From: Methyloceanibacter sp.
GTDB taxonomy: Bacteria; Pseudomonadota; Alphaproteobacteria; Rhizobiales; Methyloligellaceae
DNA length: 23,732 bases
Direction of reading: 5' to 3'
Assembly (NCBI GenBank): GCA_025449615.1
Contig: JANWJA010000105.1
Location: 1-23,732 of the forward strand
Shown here: positions 7,693-18,428 of the stretch, in pieces
Position numbering within the stretch: position 1 is the stretch's first letter
Layout: each line of letters begins with the position of its first letter
The notes under the pieces: model-generated
What the model saw: only the letters and a program-made list of their open reading frames with translations
Told to the model about the DNA's origin: nothing
Databases searched by the model: none
Translations under genes and position numbers: made by a program

Positions 7693-9614
7693 CGCGGCAG
7701 CCCCCCACTCCAGAACAGGAAATAGGTGACGATCAGAGCCACACCGATCAGCATGACGAAGGCATAGTGATAGATGTAACCGGTCTGCAGCCTAACCACG
7801 CGGTTGGTCACGTCGATGACGCGAGCGGCGACGCCGTCCGGGCCGAATCCGTCGATGACGGCACCATCGCCGGTCTTCCAGAGGAAATGCCCGAGCCGCT
7901 TCGCAGGCCGCACGAAGATCGCGTCATAGAGCGCGTCGAAATACCAGGCATTGAGCAGGAATTGATGGGCGCCGCGGAAGCGCTTGGAGAGGCCGAACGG
8001 CACCAGCGGATTGCGGATGTAGAAGTACCAAGCGACTGCAAAGCCAGCCGCCATAGCAAGAGTTGGCGCCAGCATCACCAGGATTGGAACGTGATGCTCC
8101 GCGACTTCATGGGTCACCAGCGAGCCGCGCCAGAATTCCGTCTGCTCGCCGCCGATGAAGAGATTGGCAAAGACGGCGCCGGCCAAGAGCGAGCCCGCTG
8201 CGAGAACAATGAGCGGCAGGCCCATGGTCCAAGGCGGCTCATGAGCGTGTTCCAGCACGCTCTCAGGCTCCCGGGGCTTGCCCTCGAAGACGAGGAACAT
8301 CAGCCGCCAGGAATAGAAAGAGGTGAGCAGCGCCGCGACCAGGGTTGCAAGGAAGGCGAACACCCCGACGGTGCCGTGCGTGGCGTAGGCCGTCTCGATG
8401 ATGGCGTCCTTGGAGACAAAGCCCGAGGTGAAGGGGAAACCGGTCAGGGACAACGTTCCGATCAGCATCACGGCCCAGGTGAAAGGCAGCGCTTTGCGCA
8501 ACGCTCCCATGCGGTGCATGTCCTGCTCGTGATGTAGTGCATGGATCACCGCGCCTGCGCCCAGGAACAGTAGCGCCTTGAAGAAGGCGTGGGTGAAGAG
8601 ATGGAAGATGCCGGTGCCGTACGCGCCGAGCCCCTCGGCCACAAACATGTAGCCGAGCTGCGAGCAGGTCGAGTAAGCCACGACACGCTTGATGTCGGTC
8701 TGCACAAGGCCGACGGTTGCCGCGAAGAAGGCCGTGATGGCGCCGATTACGGCAACCACGTTGAGAGCAACCGGTGCGAGTTCGAACAGCGGCGACAGAC
8801 GGGCCACCATGAATACCCCGGCCGTCACCATGGTCGCGGCATGGATCAGAGCCGAAACCGGTGTCGGGCCTTCCATGGCGTCGGGCAGCCAGGTGTGGAG
8901 CAGAAACTGCGCCGACTTGCCCATGGCGCCCATGAAGAGCAGCAGGCAGATCAGCGTCAGCGTGTCGAGTTGAAGCCCGAGAAACGGCATGGCCTCGCCG
9001 GCGACACCGGGGGCCGAGGCAAACACGGCGTCATATTGGATGGTGTCGAAAACGGTGAAGATGGCGAAGATGCCGAGCGCGAAGCCGAAATCGCCGACGC
9101 GATTGACGACGAAAGCCTTGATCGCGGCGGCATTTGCTGCAGGGCGGTGATACCAGAAGCCGATGAGCAGATAGCTCATCAACCCAACGCCCTCCCAGCC
9201 GAAGAACAGCTGCAGAAAGTCGTTGGCCGTGACCAGCGCTAGCATGGCGAAGGTGAAGAGCGAGAGATAGGCGAAAAAGCGCGGACGATGCGGGTCCTCC
9301 TCCATGTAGCCAATGGAATAGAGGTGGACGAGGCCGGACACGGTGGTGACGACCACGAGCATGACCGCGGTCAGGGTGTCGATGCGAAGCGACCAGACCG
9401 ATTTCAGATTGCCGGAGACGATCCAGTTCACGAGCTCGATGCGGACGTCGTGGCCTTGCAGCGCGACCTGATAGAATGCGAACCAGGACAGGAGACACGA
9501 AATCAGAACGAGGGTCGTCGTGATGGTCTCGCAGACGCGCGTGCCTGCGAGCCTCCCGAACAGCCCGCCGAAGATCGCACCGATCAAGGGGAGGAAGACA
9601 ATGGCCTGGTACAT
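7689..9614 (-). CDS. nuoL: NADH-quinone oxidoreductase subunit L
   Basis: Distal antiporter-like subunit of complex I, 641 residues with about 16 membrane helices. The C-terminal part should form the long lateral helix that runs along the membrane arm. Conserved features include Glu141 in [19 protein letters not shown], Lys233 in [19 protein letters not shown], the [19 protein letters not shown] stretch (248-266) and [13 protein letters not shown] His-rich segment ([13 protein letters not shown]) is normal for the family. It starts 11 nt after nuoK and overlaps nuoM by 4 nt (ATGA). Length and all landmarks fit an intact subunit. Confidence 0.97.
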   Translation of the reverse strand: MYQAIVFLPLIGAIFGGLFGRLAGTRVCETITTTLVLISCLLSWFAFYQVALQGHDVRIELVNWIVSGNLKSVWSLRIDTLTAVMLVVVTTVSGLVHLYSIGYMEEDPHRPRFFAYLSLFTFAMLALVTANDFLQLFFGWEGVGLMSYLLIGFWYHRPAANAAAIKAFVVNRVGDFGFALGIFAIFTVFDTIQYDAVFASAPGVAGEAMPFLGLQLDTLTLICLLLFMGAMGKSAQFLLHTWLPDAMEGPTPVSALIHAATMVTAGVFMVARLSPLFELAPVALNVVAVIGAITAFFAATVGLVQTDIKRVVAYSTCSQLGYMFVAEGLGAYGTGIFHLFTHAFFKALLFLGAGAVIHALHHEQDMHRMGALRKALPFTWAVMLIGTLSLTGFPFTSGFVSKDAIIETAYATHGTVGVFAFLATLVAALLTSFYSWRLMFLVFEGKPREPESVLEHAHEPPWTMGLPLIVLAAGSLLAGAVFANLFIGGEQTEFWRGSLVTHEVAEHHVPILVMLAPTLAMAAGFAVAWYFYIRNPLVPFGLSKRFRGAHQFLLNAWYFDALYDAIFVRPAKRLGHFLWKTGDGAVIDGFGPDGVAARVIDVTNRVVRLQTGYIYHYAFVMLIGVALIVTYFLFWSGGLPR

Positions 9615-9625
9615 GCCCTCGTGCC

Positions 9626-9934
9626 TTAGCCCTTCAACAGATCAATTTCGGCGACGTCGATGGTGCGCCGGTTGCGGAAATAGACGACGACAATAGCGAG
9701 CCCAATCGCGGCCTCGGCGGCTGCGACCGTGAGCACGATCAGCGCGAACACCTGACCGACGAGATCGGCGTGAAAGCTGGAAAAGGCGACGAGGTTCAAG
9801 TTCACCGCAAGCAGCATCAGCTCGATCGACATCAGAATGACGATGACGTTCTTGCGGTTGAGAAAGATGCCGAACATGCCGAGCGTGAACAAAGAAGCGG
9901 CGACGGTGAGATAATGCGAGAGGCCGATGATCAT
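9626..9934 (-). CDS. nuoK: NADH-quinone oxidoreductase subunit K
   Basis: Small three-helix membrane subunit of complex I (102 residues, the usual length), homologous to MrpC and mitochondrial ND4L. The two membrane-embedded glutamates essential for proton transfer in E. coli (Glu36 and Glu72) correspond to Glu38 in [15 protein letters not shown] and Glu74 in [12 protein letters not shown]. The ATG overlaps the nuoJ stop as ATGA. The gene is followed by nuoL after 11 nt. Confidence 0.97.
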   Translation of the reverse strand: MIIGLSHYLTVAASLFTLGMFGIFLNRKNVIVILMSIELMLLAVNLNLVAFSSFHADLVGQVFALIVLTVAAAEAAIGLAIVVVYFRNRRTIDVAEIDLLKG

Positions 9935-10530
9935 AGGAGGCCCCTCCCCGACTGCACCTTGACCAGCTCGACCGAGCTCTTGCGCCTGACTTGGGCCGCG
10001 ATGGATTGACGCCGCACGCCTTCTTTATGCTGCAGCGTCAGCACGATGGCGCCGATCATGGCAACGAGAAGGATCAGGCCGGCGGACTCGAACAGATAGA
10101 CATATTTCGTATAGAGGATCTCGCCGAGTGCAGCCGTATTGCTCATGCCTCGCACCATGGGCGCTTGCGGCGACGAGCCCGGCGAAACCACCCATGCGGC
10201 GATGACGAAAATCAGTTCGACGAGGAGCAAGAGGCCGACCGTGGCGCCGATCGGCAGATATTTGCTGAAGCCGGCGCGAAGCTCGGCGAAATCGACGTCG
10301 AGCATCATCACGACGAAAAGGAATAGCACCATAACCGCGCCGACATAGACGACGACCAGGATCATGGCCAGGAACTCAGCGCCGAGCATAATGAAGAGGC
10401 CAGAGGCGTTGAAGAAAGCGAGGATCAGAAACAGTACGGCATGCACGGGGTTCCTGGCGGAGATCACCATGAAGGCCGAGCCGACGCAGACGATCGCGAA
10501 GAGATAAAAGAAGGCGGCGGAGAGAAACAT
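9931..10530 (-). CDS. nuoJ: NADH-quinone oxidoreductase subunit J
   Basis: Five-helix membrane subunit of complex I (199 residues), homologous to ND6. The conserved third helix [20 protein letters not shown] is present, including the tyrosine-valine-glycine region whose pi-bulge rearranges in catalysis in known structures. The C-terminal tail after the last helix ([19 protein letters not shown]) is basic, consistent with a cytoplasmic location. It starts 10 nt after nuoI and overlaps nuoK by 4 nt. Confidence 0.96.
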   Translation of the reverse strand: MFLSAAFFYLFAIVCVGSAFMVISARNPVHAVLFLILAFFNASGLFIMLGAEFLAMILVVVYVGAVMVLFLFVVMMLDVDFAELRAGFSKYLPIGATVGLLLLVELIFVIAAWVVSPGSSPQAPMVRGMSNTAALGEILYTKYVYLFESAGLILLVAMIGAIVLTLQHKEGVRRQSIAAQVRRKSSVELVKVQSGRGLL

Positions 10531-10540
10531 TGCTCTCCCC

Positions 10541-11032
10541 TCAGCGATACGGCGCGTCGAGCGCGAGGTTCGCGGCGATCTCGCGCTCCCAACGATCGCC
10601 GTTAGCGAGCAACTTGTCCTTGTCGTAGTAAAGCTCCTCGCGCGTCTCGGTCGCGAACTCGAAATTCGGACCTTCGACGATGGCGTCCACCGGACAGGCC
10701 TCCTGGCAGAAGCCGCAATAGATGCATTTCACCATATCGATGTCATAGCGGGTGGTGCGGCGCGTGCCGTCATTGTTGCGGGGACCGGCTTCGATGGTGA
10801 TGGCTTGCGCCGGGCAGATCGCCTCGCAGAGCTTGCAGGCGATACAGCGTTCTTCGCCATTGGGATAACGCCGAAGCGCATGCTCGCCCCTGAAGCGGGG
10901 TGAGAGCGGCCCGCGCTCATAGGGGTAGTTGATGGTGGCTTTGGGCGCGACGAAATATTTCATGGCGAGCCAAAAGGCCGAGACGAACTCGGTCAGCAGC
11001 AGAGCCTTGGCTGTGTCGCCGAAACGTTTCAC
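10541..11032 (-). CDS. nuoI: NADH-quinone oxidoreductase subunit I
   Basis: Peripheral-arm ferredoxin-like subunit (163 residues) carrying clusters N6a and N6b. Two complete 4Fe-4S motifs are visible: Cys63, 66, 69 and 73 ([12 protein letters not shown]) and Cys103, 106, 109 and 113 ([12 protein letters not shown]). The first about 40 residues hold the amphipathic region that anchors the subunit at the membrane interface ([18 protein letters not shown]). The start is GTG at 11030-11032, supported by AGGAGAGGA overlapping the nuoH TGA just upstream and by the family N-terminus. It lies 13 nt after nuoH. Confidence 0.97.
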   Translation of the reverse strand: MKRFGDTAKALLLTEFVSAFWLAMKYFVAPKATINYPYERGPLSPRFRGEHALRRYPNGEERCIACKLCEAICPAQAITIEAGPRNNDGTRRTTRYDIDMVKCIYCGFCQEACPVDAIVEGPNFEFATETREELYYDKDKLLANGDRWEREIAANLALDAPYR

Positions 11033-11045
11033 GCGCTTCCTCTCC

Positions 11046-12065
11046 TCACACTTGCTGCCAGAGCTTCAGCACCGCCGCCACGATCACGACCATGGCGAGC
11101 GATAGCGGCAGGAACACCTTCCAGCCAAGCCGCATCAGCTGGTCGTAGCGATAGCGCGGGACGAAGGCCTTGACCATGGCGATGAGGAAAAACAGGAAGC
11201 AAACCTTGCCGATGAACCAAAATACCCCCGGAATCCAAGTTAAGGGGGGAACCGGGAATAGCGGCAGCCAACCGCCCAAAAAGAGGATCGTGCCCAGCCC
11301 GCACATCAGAACGATGGCGACATATTCGCCGAGCATGAACAGCATATAGGGCGTTGACGAATACTCCACCATGAAGCCGGCGACGAGCTCGGACTCCGCT
11401 TCAAGCAGATCGAAGGGCGGCCGATTGGTCTCCGCAAGTGTCGAGATGAAGAACACAACGAACATCGGGAAGAGCGGCAGAAAATACCAATTGAACAAGC
11501 CGAAGCGGCCGTCTTGCGCCGCGACGATCTCGCTCAAGTTTAGCGAGCCCGCGCAGAGCAGCACCGTGATGATGACGAAGCCGATCGAGACTTCGTAAGA
11601 GACCATTTGAGCCGCGGAACGGAGTGCTGCGAGGAAGGCGTATTTCGAGTTTGATGCCCAGCCGGCCATGATCACGCCGTAGACCATGAGGCTCGAGATG
11701 GCGAAGATATACAGCACGCCGACATTGAGATCGGCGACGGCCCAGCCCTTGGCCACCGGTATGACTGCCCAGGCGGATAGCGCCAGCCCTGCGGTGACGA
11801 GTGGCGCCAGAAGAAAGAGACCCTTATTCGAGCCGGCCGGGATGATCGGCTCCTTGAACACGAATTTCAGGAGATCGGCGAAGGATTGCAGCAAGCCGAA
11901 GGGGCCGACAACGTTCGGTCCGCGGCGCATCTGCACCGCCGCCCAGACTTTCCGGTCGGCATAGAGCAAGAACGCCACGATAATCAGCAGTGTGACCATG
12001 ATCGCGAGGCTCTGCGCCACGATCAATGCGAGCGGCCAGCCATAACTCGACCAAAGCTCAGCCAT
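11046..12065 (-). CDS. nuoH: NADH-quinone oxidoreductase subunit H
   Basis: Eight-helix membrane subunit (339 residues with the chosen start) that forms much of the quinone tunnel and the E-channel linking quinone reduction to proton pumping. Landmarks are [20 protein letters not shown] (36-55) and the acidic loop [20 protein letters not shown] (211-230). I use the ATG at 12063-12065 ([11 protein letters not shown]), which matches the family N-terminus. An in-frame ATG 27 nt upstream would add nine non-conserved residues and lengthen the overlap with nuoG from 8 to 35 nt. Neither has a strong ribosome-binding site, so translation probably couples to nuoG. Confidence 0.96.
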   Translation of the reverse strand: MAELWSSYGWPLALIVAQSLAIMVTLLIIVAFLLYADRKVWAAVQMRRGPNVVGPFGLLQSFADLLKFVFKEPIIPAGSNKGLFLLAPLVTAGLALSAWAVIPVAKGWAVADLNVGVLYIFAISSLMVYGVIMAGWASNSKYAFLAALRSAAQMVSYEVSIGFVIITVLLCAGSLNLSEIVAAQDGRFGLFNWYFLPLFPMFVVFFISTLAETNRPPFDLLEAESELVAGFMVEYSSTPYMLFMLGEYVAIVLMCGLGTILFLGGWLPLFPVPPLTWIPGVFWFIGKVCFLFFLIAMVKAFVPRYRYDQLMRLGWKVFLPLSLAMVVIVAAVLKLWQQV

Positions 12066-14166
12066 CGGTGCCGGTCGCTTTCTTGGCTCCATTGGCGTGG
12101 AGCGCGCTCAAGCTCGCCATCAGCTCGGAGGCGCGGGCGATCGGGTTGGTGAGATAGAAGTCGCTGAATTTCGACTCGAGGCGGCCTTTGCCTGTTTTGG
12201 TCTTGCTCTTGCCGAGTTTCTCTATGGCGCCTGGGTCGGAAGGCACGACAGCGTCGAGAAGCGCCAGATGCGGGCAAGACTCGAACATCTTGGAACGAAG
12301 CTCGTTCAAGGTGTCGAAAGGCAGCTTGTGTTTCAGCACGCCCGATAGCGCACGCAAGATGGTCCAGTCCTCGCGGGCGTCGCCCGGCGGGAAGACCGCG
12401 CGGCTCGTCATTTGCGGACGGCCTTCGGTGTTGACGTAGATAGCGTCTTTCTCGGTATAGGCAGCACCGGGAAGCACGACATCGGCGCGATGCGCGCCAC
12501 GGTCGCCGTGGCTGCCCTGATAGATGACGAAGGCAGAGCCGAGGGGCTCCATTTCGATTTCGTCGGCTCCGAGCAGGTAAACAACTTCGATGTCGCCCTT
12601 CTCCGCGCCATCGAGAATAGCCTCGACGTCGCGCCCGCCCTTCCCCGGCAAGAAGCCGAGATCGAGACCGCCGACGCGGGCCGCAGCATCATGGAGCACG
12701 TTGAAGCCGTTCCAGCCGAGCTTGGCGTTGAGCGCGCCAAGTGTCATTGCTGCCTGCGCGGCCAGGGCAAGCACGTTGTCGCCATCGGGCCGCGCAAGGG
12801 CAGCCTGGCCGACGATCAGAAGGGGCCGTTCGGCGCCGCTGAGTTTTTTGGCAAAGTCGTGCGAGCCATCTGCGATCTTAGCGAGGGTCTCGGGGCCGGC
12901 GCCGAGATAGTCGTAAGGATAGGTCAGGTCGACTTCTTCTCCGATCAGGCCGATCGGAATGCCTCCTTGGCGGTGTCGCTTCAGGATGCGGGCATTCAGC
13001 ACCGCCGCCTCAATCCGTGGATTGGTGCCTATCAGGAGAATAGCGTCAGCCTGATCGATGCCCTCGATGGTGGAATTGAAGAGATAGGTGGCGCGACCGA
13101 GCGCGGGATCGAGCTTGGCACCATCCTGGCGGCAATCGATATTGGGCGAGCCAAGCGCTTCGGCCAGCAGCTTCAGCGCGAACAGCTCCTCGGCGCCGGC
13201 AAGGTCGCCGGAAACGGCGGCAAAACGTGCGCCGTCGAGACCCTTGAGCTTCGCGGCGATGGCATGAAAGACTTCGTCCCAGGTCGCGGGCTCGAGCCTT
13301 CCCTTCTTTCGGATGTAAGGACGATCGAGGCGCTGAGTGCGCAGTCCATCCCAGACGTGGCGTGTCTTGTCGGAGATCCACTCTTCGTTGATGGCTTCGT
13401 TGGTACGGGGCAGGATGCGCAACACTTCTTTGCCGCGCGCGTCGACGCGGATATTGGACCCCACGGCATCCATGACATCGATTGACGGGGTCTTGGAAAG
13501 CTCCCAGGGCCGCGCGACGAAGGCGTAAGGTTTCGAGGTAAGCGCACCGACCGGACAGAGATCGACCACATTTCCCGACAGCTCCGACATCATGCCGTGC
13601 TCGAGATAGGTGGTGATCTCCATATCCTCGCCGCGGCCAATGGCGCCGAGCTCCTCGACGCCGGCGACCTCGGTCATGAAGCGAATGCAGCGCGTGCAGT
13701 GGATACATCGCGTCATATAGGTTCCGATCAGAGGACCGAGATATTTCTCGTCCACCGCGCGCTTATTGTCTTGAAAGCGTCCGGCGTCGAAACCGTAGGC
13801 CATGGTCTGGTCTTGCAGATCGCATTCCCCGCCCTGGTCGCAGATCGGGCAATCCAGTGGGTGATTGATCAGGAGAAATTCGAGTACGCCCTCGCGCGCC
13901 TTCTTCACTGTCTCCGATGCGGTGATGATGGTGGGCGGAGTTCCATCACGCCCGGGCCTAAGATCGTTCACGCTCATGGCGCAGGAGGCGACAGGCTTCG
14001 GCATGCCGGCGATCTCGACCAGGCACATACGGCAATTGCCGGCGATCGACAGACGCTCGTGATAGCAGAAGCGCGGAATCTCGACACCGGCCTGCTCACA
14101 CGCCTGGATCAACGTGATGCCCGCGGGCACGTCGATTTCTTTGTTGTCGATGATCAGCTTAGGCAT
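12058..14166 (-). CDS. nuoG: NADH-quinone oxidoreductase subunit G
   Basis: Large 702-residue peripheral-arm subunit holding clusters N1b, N3 and N4. The N-terminal 2Fe-2S domain has Cys34, 45, 48 and 62 ([16 protein letters not shown] then SCAM). Cluster N3 has His102, Cys106, Cys109 and Cys115 ([14 protein letters not shown]), and N4 has Cys154, 157, 160 and 204 (CIHCTRC and [12 protein letters not shown]). The remainder is a molybdopterin-oxidoreductase-like domain without catalytic cofactor function, as in other alphaproteobacterial and mitochondrial forms. The extra N7 cluster motif of E. coli NuoG is not evident. It overlaps the upstream unassigned membrane-anchored gene by 8 nt and nuoH by 8 nt. 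Confidence 0.97.
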   Translation of the reverse strand: MPKLIIDNKEIDVPAGITLIQACEQAGVEIPRFCYHERLSIAGNCRMCLVEIAGMPKPVASCAMSVNDLRPGRDGTPPTIITASETVKKAREGVLEFLLINHPLDCPICDQGGECDLQDQTMAYGFDAGRFQDNKRAVDEKYLGPLIGTYMTRCIHCTRCIRFMTEVAGVEELGAIGRGEDMEITTYLEHGMMSELSGNVVDLCPVGALTSKPYAFVARPWELSKTPSIDVMDAVGSNIRVDARGKEVLRILPRTNEAINEEWISDKTRHVWDGLRTQRLDRPYIRKKGRLEPATWDEVFHAIAAKLKGLDGARFAAVSGDLAGAEELFALKLLAEALGSPNIDCRQDGAKLDPALGRATYLFNSTIEGIDQADAILLIGTNPRIEAAVLNARILKRHRQGGIPIGLIGEEVDLTYPYDYLGAGPETLAKIADGSHDFAKKLSGAERPLLIVGQAALARPDGDNVLALAAQAAMTLGALNAKLGWNGFNVLHDAAARVGGLDLGFLPGKGGRDVEAILDGAEKGDIEVVYLLGADEIEMEPLGSAFVIYQGSHGDRGAHRADVVLPGAAYTEKDAIYVNTEGRPQMTSRAVFPPGDAREDWTILRALSGVLKHKLPFDTLNELRSKMFESCPHLALLDAVVPSDPGAIEKLGKSKTKTGKGRLESKFSDFYLTNPIARASELMASLSALHANGAKKATGTDG

Positions 14167-14689
14167 CGGCTTTGGCCTTTCGCTTCATCGTCTTCATCCG
14201 CCGAACGATACTGACCGAGGCTTTGGATGGTTCCGCGACGGCTGAGGCAATGAATTTCTGAAAGCGGGGATTGTATTGTTGCGGGAATTCCGAGTTCAGG
14301 AAATGCGGTGACTGCAAATAGTCGCGGTGCAGCCTAAGCTGGGCGCGCAGCGTCGCTCGCCACTCCTTGGTTGGCATGAAGTCCAAGATCTCGACGCACG
14401 CGTCGAGCAGCGCCCCCATGAACCATTCATATTTCTGGAACAGCTCGGCGCTGCCGTCGATGGTGAGCTTGTGATAGTCGAATTCCGCCAAATGGAGGCT
14501 CGGGTCGGCGAGTTGCGGATGATCGAATGCCAAACGGAGATAGTCCCGCCACAGCTCATGGGCATTGGCGTGGCGTTCGGCTCTGCGCGATTCGGTGATG
14601 GCGAGATGCGCGTAGACCAACGCCGCGATGGCGGAGCCCGCCGTCAGCAGGGTTCCGATCTTTTCCGCGTTGTCCCAAAGCCAATTCAT
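14159..14689 (-). CDS. Unassigned membrane-anchored protein between nuoF and nuoG
   Basis: 176 residues, not a known complex I core subunit. One hydrophobic segment spans roughly residues 10-31 (EKIGTLLTAGSAIAALVYAH region). It is followed by TESRRAERH, so by the positive-inside rule the larger C-terminal part should face the cytoplasm, the side of the peripheral arm. The soluble part is rich in Trp, Tyr, Phe and Leu (ELWRDYLRLAFDHPQLADP at about 45-63, FQKYEWFMGALLDACVEI at about 84-101) and looks helical. The tail ([14 protein letters not shown]) is strongly basic. The gene starts 5 nt after nuoF; the AGGAG lies over the nuoF stop, only 2 nt from the ATG, an unusually short spacing. It overlaps nuoG by 8 nt. 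It is probably co-translated with its neighbours. An accessory or assembly role is inference from position only. Confidence 0.8.
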   Translation of the reverse strand: MNWLWDNAEKIGTLLTAGSAIAALVYAHLAITESRRAERHANAHELWRDYLRLAFDHPQLADPSLHLAEFDYHKLTIDGSAELFQKYEWFMGALLDACVEILDFMPTKEWRATLRAQLRLHRDYLQSPHFLNSEFPQQYNPRFQKFIASAVAEPSKASVSIVRRMKTMKRKAKADA

Positions 14690-14694
14690 TGCTC

Positions 14695-15996
14695 CTACTC
14701 CGCGGCCACGGGAACGGACGGCGCGATTGGCTCGGCAGCGCGGGCGTCGATGCGCGCCTCGATGACATGGCGGAAATGGCGGATCAGCCCTTGCACGGGC
14801 CAGGCCGCGGCGTCACCGAGCGCGCAGATGGTGTGGCCCTCGATCTGGTAGCTTACGGAGAGCAGCATATCGATCTCGGCCTTCTCCGCCTCACCTTTCG
14901 CCATACGCTCGAGCACCCGCCACATCCAGCCAGTGCCCTCGCGGCAGGGCGTGCACTGACCGCAGGATTCATGCTTGTAGAAATAAGACAGGCGCGCGAT
15001 GGCGCGGATGATGTCGGTGGACTTGTCCATGACAATCACGGCGGCGGTGCCAAGCCCGGTCTTCAGGGTTTTCAGGCTGTCGAAATCCATGGGTAGGTTT
15101 TCGCACTGGCTTGCCGGGATGCACGGCACCGATGAACCACCAGGAATCACCGCGAGCAAATTGTCCCAGCCGCCGCGGACGCCGCCGGCATGCTTGTCGA
15201 CCAACTCGCGCAAGGGAATGCCCATTTCCTCTTCGACATTGCAAGGCTCGTTGACGTGACCCGAGATGCAGAAGAGCTTGGTGCCGGTATTGTTCGGTTT
15301 GCCAAGCGAGGCAAACCAGGTGGCGCCCCGGCGCATGATGTCGGGCACGACCGCGATCGACTCGACATTGTTCACAGTCGTTGGCGCGCCATAAAGACCG
15401 ACATTCGCCGGGAATGGGGGTTTGAGGCGCGGCATGCCCTTTTTGCCTTCGAGGCTTTCGAGCAGCGCCGTCTCCTCACCACAGATGTAGGCGCCTGCCC
15501 CGTGGCAGAGATAAAGATCGAAATCCCAACCATTGATGTTGTTCTTGCCGATCAGCTTGGCGTCGTAAGCCTCGTCGATTGCCGCCTGCAGCACTTCGCG
15601 CTCGGCGATGAACTCGCCGCGAATATAGATGTATGAGGTGTGTGCCCGCATGGCGAAGGACGCGATCAGCGCGCCTTCGATCAGGAGATGCGGGTCGTGC
15701 CGCATGATGTCCCGGTCCTTGCAAGTCCCGGGCTCGGATTCGTCAGCATTAATCACGACGTAGTTGGGACGTCCGTCGGATTGTTTCGGCATGAACGACC
15801 ACTTCAAGCCTGTCGGGAATCCGGCGCCGCCGCGGCCGCGCAGACCCGATGCCTTAACCTCTTCGATGACGGCCTCATGCCCGCGCTCGAGAATTGCCTT
15901 GGTGCCGTCCCAGGCGCCGCGCGCACGCGCGGCTTTCAGCCTCCAGTCGAGGAAGCCGTAGAGGTTGGTGAAGATGCGATCCTTATCTTCAAGCAT
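14695..15996 (-). CDS. nuoF: NADH-quinone oxidoreductase subunit F
   Basis: NADH- and FMN-binding subunit of complex I (433 residues) with cluster N3 of the flavin domain. The glycine-rich FMN/NADH loop GRGGAGF is at 54-60, then [13 protein letters not shown] (84-96), and [16 protein letters not shown] (165-180) lines the nucleotide site. The 4Fe-4S ligands are Cys345, 348 and 351 ([12 protein letters not shown]) and Cys391 (HTICALGD). It oxidises NADH at the tip of the cytoplasmic arm and passes electrons down the cluster chain. The ATG lies inside the end of nuoE (8-nt overlap). The next gene, 5 nt downstream, is the unassigned membrane-anchored protein rather than nuoG. Confidence 0.97.
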   Translation of the reverse strand: MLEDKDRIFTNLYGFLDWRLKAARARGAWDGTKAILERGHEAVIEEVKASGLRGRGGAGFPTGLKWSFMPKQSDGRPNYVVINADESEPGTCKDRDIMRHDPHLLIEGALIASFAMRAHTSYIYIRGEFIAEREVLQAAIDEAYDAKLIGKNNINGWDFDLYLCHGAGAYICGEETALLESLEGKKGMPRLKPPFPANVGLYGAPTTVNNVESIAVVPDIMRRGATWFASLGKPNNTGTKLFCISGHVNEPCNVEEEMGIPLRELVDKHAGGVRGGWDNLLAVIPGGSSVPCIPASQCENLPMDFDSLKTLKTGLGTAAVIVMDKSTDIIRAIARLSYFYKHESCGQCTPCREGTGWMWRVLERMAKGEAEKAEIDMLLSVSYQIEGHTICALGDAAAWPVQGLIRHFRHVIEARIDARAAEPIAPSVPVAAE

Positions 15997-16600
15997 CGCT
16001 GTGCCTCACATTGAGAAGCGTTTTCGGTCCGTTGAACGGCTCGGAGGAATGCCGGCCGTCTTGAGGACCGGGCTTGACCGTCTTGCCGTTGCGCAAATCG
16101 TTGAGCACGCGCTCGAAACCCTCCGGCGTCAGATCCTCGTAATAGTCCTTGTTGATCTGGACGACGGGGGCGTTGACGCAAGCGCCCAAACATTCGACCT
16201 CGCTCCAGGAGAACATGCCGTCCTTGGTGACGTGCCCGGGAGCGCCAATCATCCGCCGGCAGACCGATTTCAGCGCGTCGGCATCTCTCAGCCAGCACGG
16301 TGTCGTGCCGCAAAGTTGCACGTAGAATTTTCCAACCGGCGCCAGATTGAACATCGTGTAGAAGGTCGCGTTCTCGTAGACGCGGATATAGGCCATGCCC
16401 AACATGTCGGCGATGTAACGGAGCGCCGGCTCCGGCAACCATCCGCCGCATTGCTCTTGCGCGCGCCACAGCAGCGCCAGCACCGCGGACGCTTGTTTCC
16501 CTTCGGGGAACTTCGCGATTTGCCCTTTGGCCCATTGCAGATTTTCCGGGCTGAAGGCAAATGCTTCGGGTTGGTCGGCGGCGAGGCGGCGGACACTCAT
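15989..16600 (-). CDS. nuoE: NADH-quinone oxidoreductase subunit E
   Basis: Peripheral-arm subunit (203 residues) with the 2Fe-2S cluster N1a. It has a thioredoxin-like fold whose ligands are Cys97 and Cys102 (LCGTTPCWL) and Cys137 and Cys141 ([11 protein letters not shown]). The C-terminal tail after about residue 170 is longer than in E. coli, as is common in alphaproteobacteria. It follows the exported-protein gene after a 48-nt gap, one of the longer gaps in the operon. The sequence just upstream of the ATG shows no strong Shine-Dalgarno. It overlaps nuoF by 8 nt. Confidence 0.96.
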   Translation of the reverse strand: MSVRRLAADQPEAFAFSPENLQWAKGQIAKFPEGKQASAVLALLWRAQEQCGGWLPEPALRYIADMLGMAYIRVYENATFYTMFNLAPVGKFYVQLCGTTPCWLRDADALKSVCRRMIGAPGHVTKDGMFSWSEVECLGACVNAPVVQINKDYYEDLTPEGFERVLNDLRNGKTVKPGPQDGRHSSEPFNGPKTLLNVRHSDA

Positions 16601-16648
16601 CGTCGTTCTATCTACTTTCTGTTTCGGCTCAATCCGACCGGAGGTCCG

Positions 16649-17200
16649 CTATTGATGGACGGTGCAGGACGCGATCTTGGTCAGCCCGGCGCCCACATAG
16701 GCCTTGAAGCCGTAATAGCAAATCGCGGTCGAAAACTGCTTCTGCAGGGTTACCACAACGGCATCGCCGGAAACCTTGCCCAATTGCCGCGTCACAGCCT
16801 CGGCAGGGATGAAAATCGTGGTGCGGATGACGAAACCGTCATTGACGAGGTCCTTCATCGAAGCGCCGGACTTGGATTCGCCCGTGGCATTACCTTGCGC
16901 AGCCTCTTCCGGCGGCGCCTCCGCAGACTTCTTCTTTAGAGGTTTGCCGAAACCCTGTCGTGGCGGCGGGCCCTCCGGCGCCCCCTCTTTGACCTCCGCC
17001 GTTCCCTCCGGGAGCTTTTCCTCGCCGTCCTTGCTCTCGGTAGCGCCTTCCGGCAATTTCTCCTCATCGGTGGCCTTGTCGGGCTCCGACTGCTCGGCGG
17101 CGGGCTTCGCTTTATCCTTATCGTCATCGGCGGCGAAGGCCGTGGGCGCCAGGCACAGCAATGCGAAGGCACTCAAGATCGCGGCAATCGAAACTCTCAT
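16649..17200 (-). CDS. Unassigned exported protein with acidic repeat linker, between nuoD and nuoE
   Basis: 183 residues from the ATG at 17198-17200. That start has an excellent AGGAGG 6 nt upstream and puts a classical Sec signal peptide at the N-terminus: hydrophobic core about 5-19, likely cleavage AFA/ADDD after residue 23. An in-frame ATG 48 nt further upstream would overlap nuoD and bury the signal. Residues 24-115 are low-complexity, rich in Glu, Lys, Ala and Pro, with EEKLPEG twice (46-52 and 60-66). Residues 116-183 look folded (DLVNDGFVIRTTIFIP..., QKQFSTAICYYGF) and contain Cys161 and Cys179, possibly a disulfide. I recognise no family. It should reach the periplasm, the opposite side from the NuoD/NuoE arm. 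The 28-nt spacing from nuoD suggests co-transcription. Confidence 0.8.
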   Translation of the reverse strand: MRVSIAAILSAFALLCLAPTAFAADDDKDKAKPAAEQSEPDKATDEEKLPEGATESKDGEEKLPEGTAEVKEGAPEGPPPRQGFGKPLKKKSAEAPPEEAAQGNATGESKSGASMKDLVNDGFVIRTTIFIPAEAVTRQLGKVSGDAVVVTLQKQFSTAICYYGFKAYVGAGLTKIASCTVHQ

Positions 17201-17228
17201 CACTCCCCTCCTGCTCTTGGACAGCTTT

Positions 17229-18428
17229 TCATCGATCGATTTCGCCAAACACGATGTCGATCGAGCCTAGCACGGCAGACACGTCAGCAAGCATATGGCC
17301 GCGGCACAAGAAATCCATGCCCGCGAGATGCACGAAACTCGGGGCCCTGATCTTGCAGCGATATGGTTTGTTGGTGCCGTCGGAGACAAGATAGACGCCG
17401 AACTCGCCCTTGGGCGCTTCGACCGCGGCATAAACCTCGCCCTTCGGCACGTGATAGCCTTCGGTGTAGAGCTTGAAATGATGGATCAAGGCTTCCATCG
17501 AGTTCTTCATCTCGGCACGCTTCGGCGGCACCATTTTGTGGTTCTCGACGTTGATGGGCCCGAGTTCGGTGGTGAGCCGCTCGCACGCTTGCTTCATGAT
17601 GCGGACCGATTGGCGCATCTCCGCCATGCGGACGAGATAGCGATCGTAACAATCGCCGTGCTTGCCGACGGGAATGTCGAAATCGAGATCGGAATAACAT
17701 TCGTACGGCTGCGATTTGCGCAAATCCCACGCTGCACCGGAACCACGCACCATCACGCCAGAAAAACCAAGCGCCCAGGCGTCGTCCAGCGTCACGACTC
17801 CGATATCGACATTCCGCTGTTTGAAGATGCGGTTGCCGGTGAGGAGCGATTCTATGTCGTCACAGACTTTGAGGAACGGATCGCAGAAGGCGTAGATGTC
17901 AGCGACCAGTTTCGGCGGTAGGTCCTGGTGCACACCACCGGGGCGGATATAGGCAGCGTGCATGCGGCTGCCGCTGGCGCGCTCGTAGAACACCATCAGC
18001 TTCTCGCGTTCCTCGAAGCCCCAAAGCGGCGGTGTCAGCGCGCCGACATCCATGGCTTGGGTGGTGACGTTGAGAAGGTGCGAGAGGAGGCGGCCGATCT
18101 CGGAATAGAGCACGCGGATCAATTGACCGCGTATCGGGACCGTTACGTCGAGCAGCTTCTCGACTGCGAGTGCGAAAGCGTGTTCCTGATTCATCGGCGC
18201 CACGTAATCGAGCCGATCGAAATAGGGCACCGCCTGAAGATAGGTCTTGTGCTCGATCAGCTTCTCGGTGCCGCGGTGAAGTAGACCGATATGCGGATCG
18301 ATGCGGTCCACCACCTCGCCGTCGAGCTCGAGCACGAGACGAAGCACGCCGTGCGCCGCCGGATGCTGCGGTCCGAAATTGATGGTGAACTTGCGGTCTT
18401 CCGCTTGGGGTTTCTCCATGTCGGTCAT
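17229..18428 (-). CDS. nuoD: NADH-quinone oxidoreductase subunit D
   Basis: 49-kDa-type peripheral-arm subunit (399 residues), related to the large subunit of NiFe hydrogenases, that forms the quinone-reduction pocket with NuoB. The N-terminal signature [12 protein letters not shown] is present. His26 and Tyr75 (RLDY) occupy the spacing of the quinone-contacting His38 and Tyr87 of the Thermus subunit. The Cys ligands of a NiFe site are absent, as expected. The start is set at the ATG in 18426-18428 because it overlaps the stop of the upstream thioesterase gene as ATGA. An upstream in-frame start would add 22 residues (rich in Arg and Gly) that are not part of the family. It is separate from nuoC, not fused as in E. 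coli. Confidence 0.97.
   Translation of the reverse strand: MTDMEKPQAEDRKFTINFGPQHPAAHGVLRLVLELDGEVVDRIDPHIGLLHRGTEKLIEHKTYLQAVPYFDRLDYVAPMNQEHAFALAVEKLLDVTVPIRGQLIRVLYSEIGRLLSHLLNVTTQAMDVGALTPPLWGFEEREKLMVFYERASGSRMHAAYIRPGGVHQDLPPKLVADIYAFCDPFLKVCDDIESLLTGNRIFKQRNVDIGVVTLDDAWALGFSGVMVRGSGAAWDLRKSQPYECYSDLDFDIPVGKHGDCYDRYLVRMAEMRQSVRIMKQACERLTTELGPINVENHKMVPPKRAEMKNSMEALIHHFKLYTEGYHVPKGEVYAAVEAPKGEFGVYLVSDGTNKPYRCKIRAPSFVHLAGMDFLCRGHMLADVSAVLGSIDIVFGEIDR

Noticed and set aside
17132..17200. Lipoprotein signal in the exported protein (cysteine at residue 16)
   Set aside because: The residue before the cysteine is leucine, not Ala, Gly or Ser, and a normal AFA/ADDD signal peptidase I site follows.
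17201..17248. Upstream start adding 16 residues to the exported protein
   Set aside because: It would overlap nuoD by 20 nt and put a polar charged stretch before the signal peptide, while the ATG at 17198-17200 has an ideal AGGAGG.
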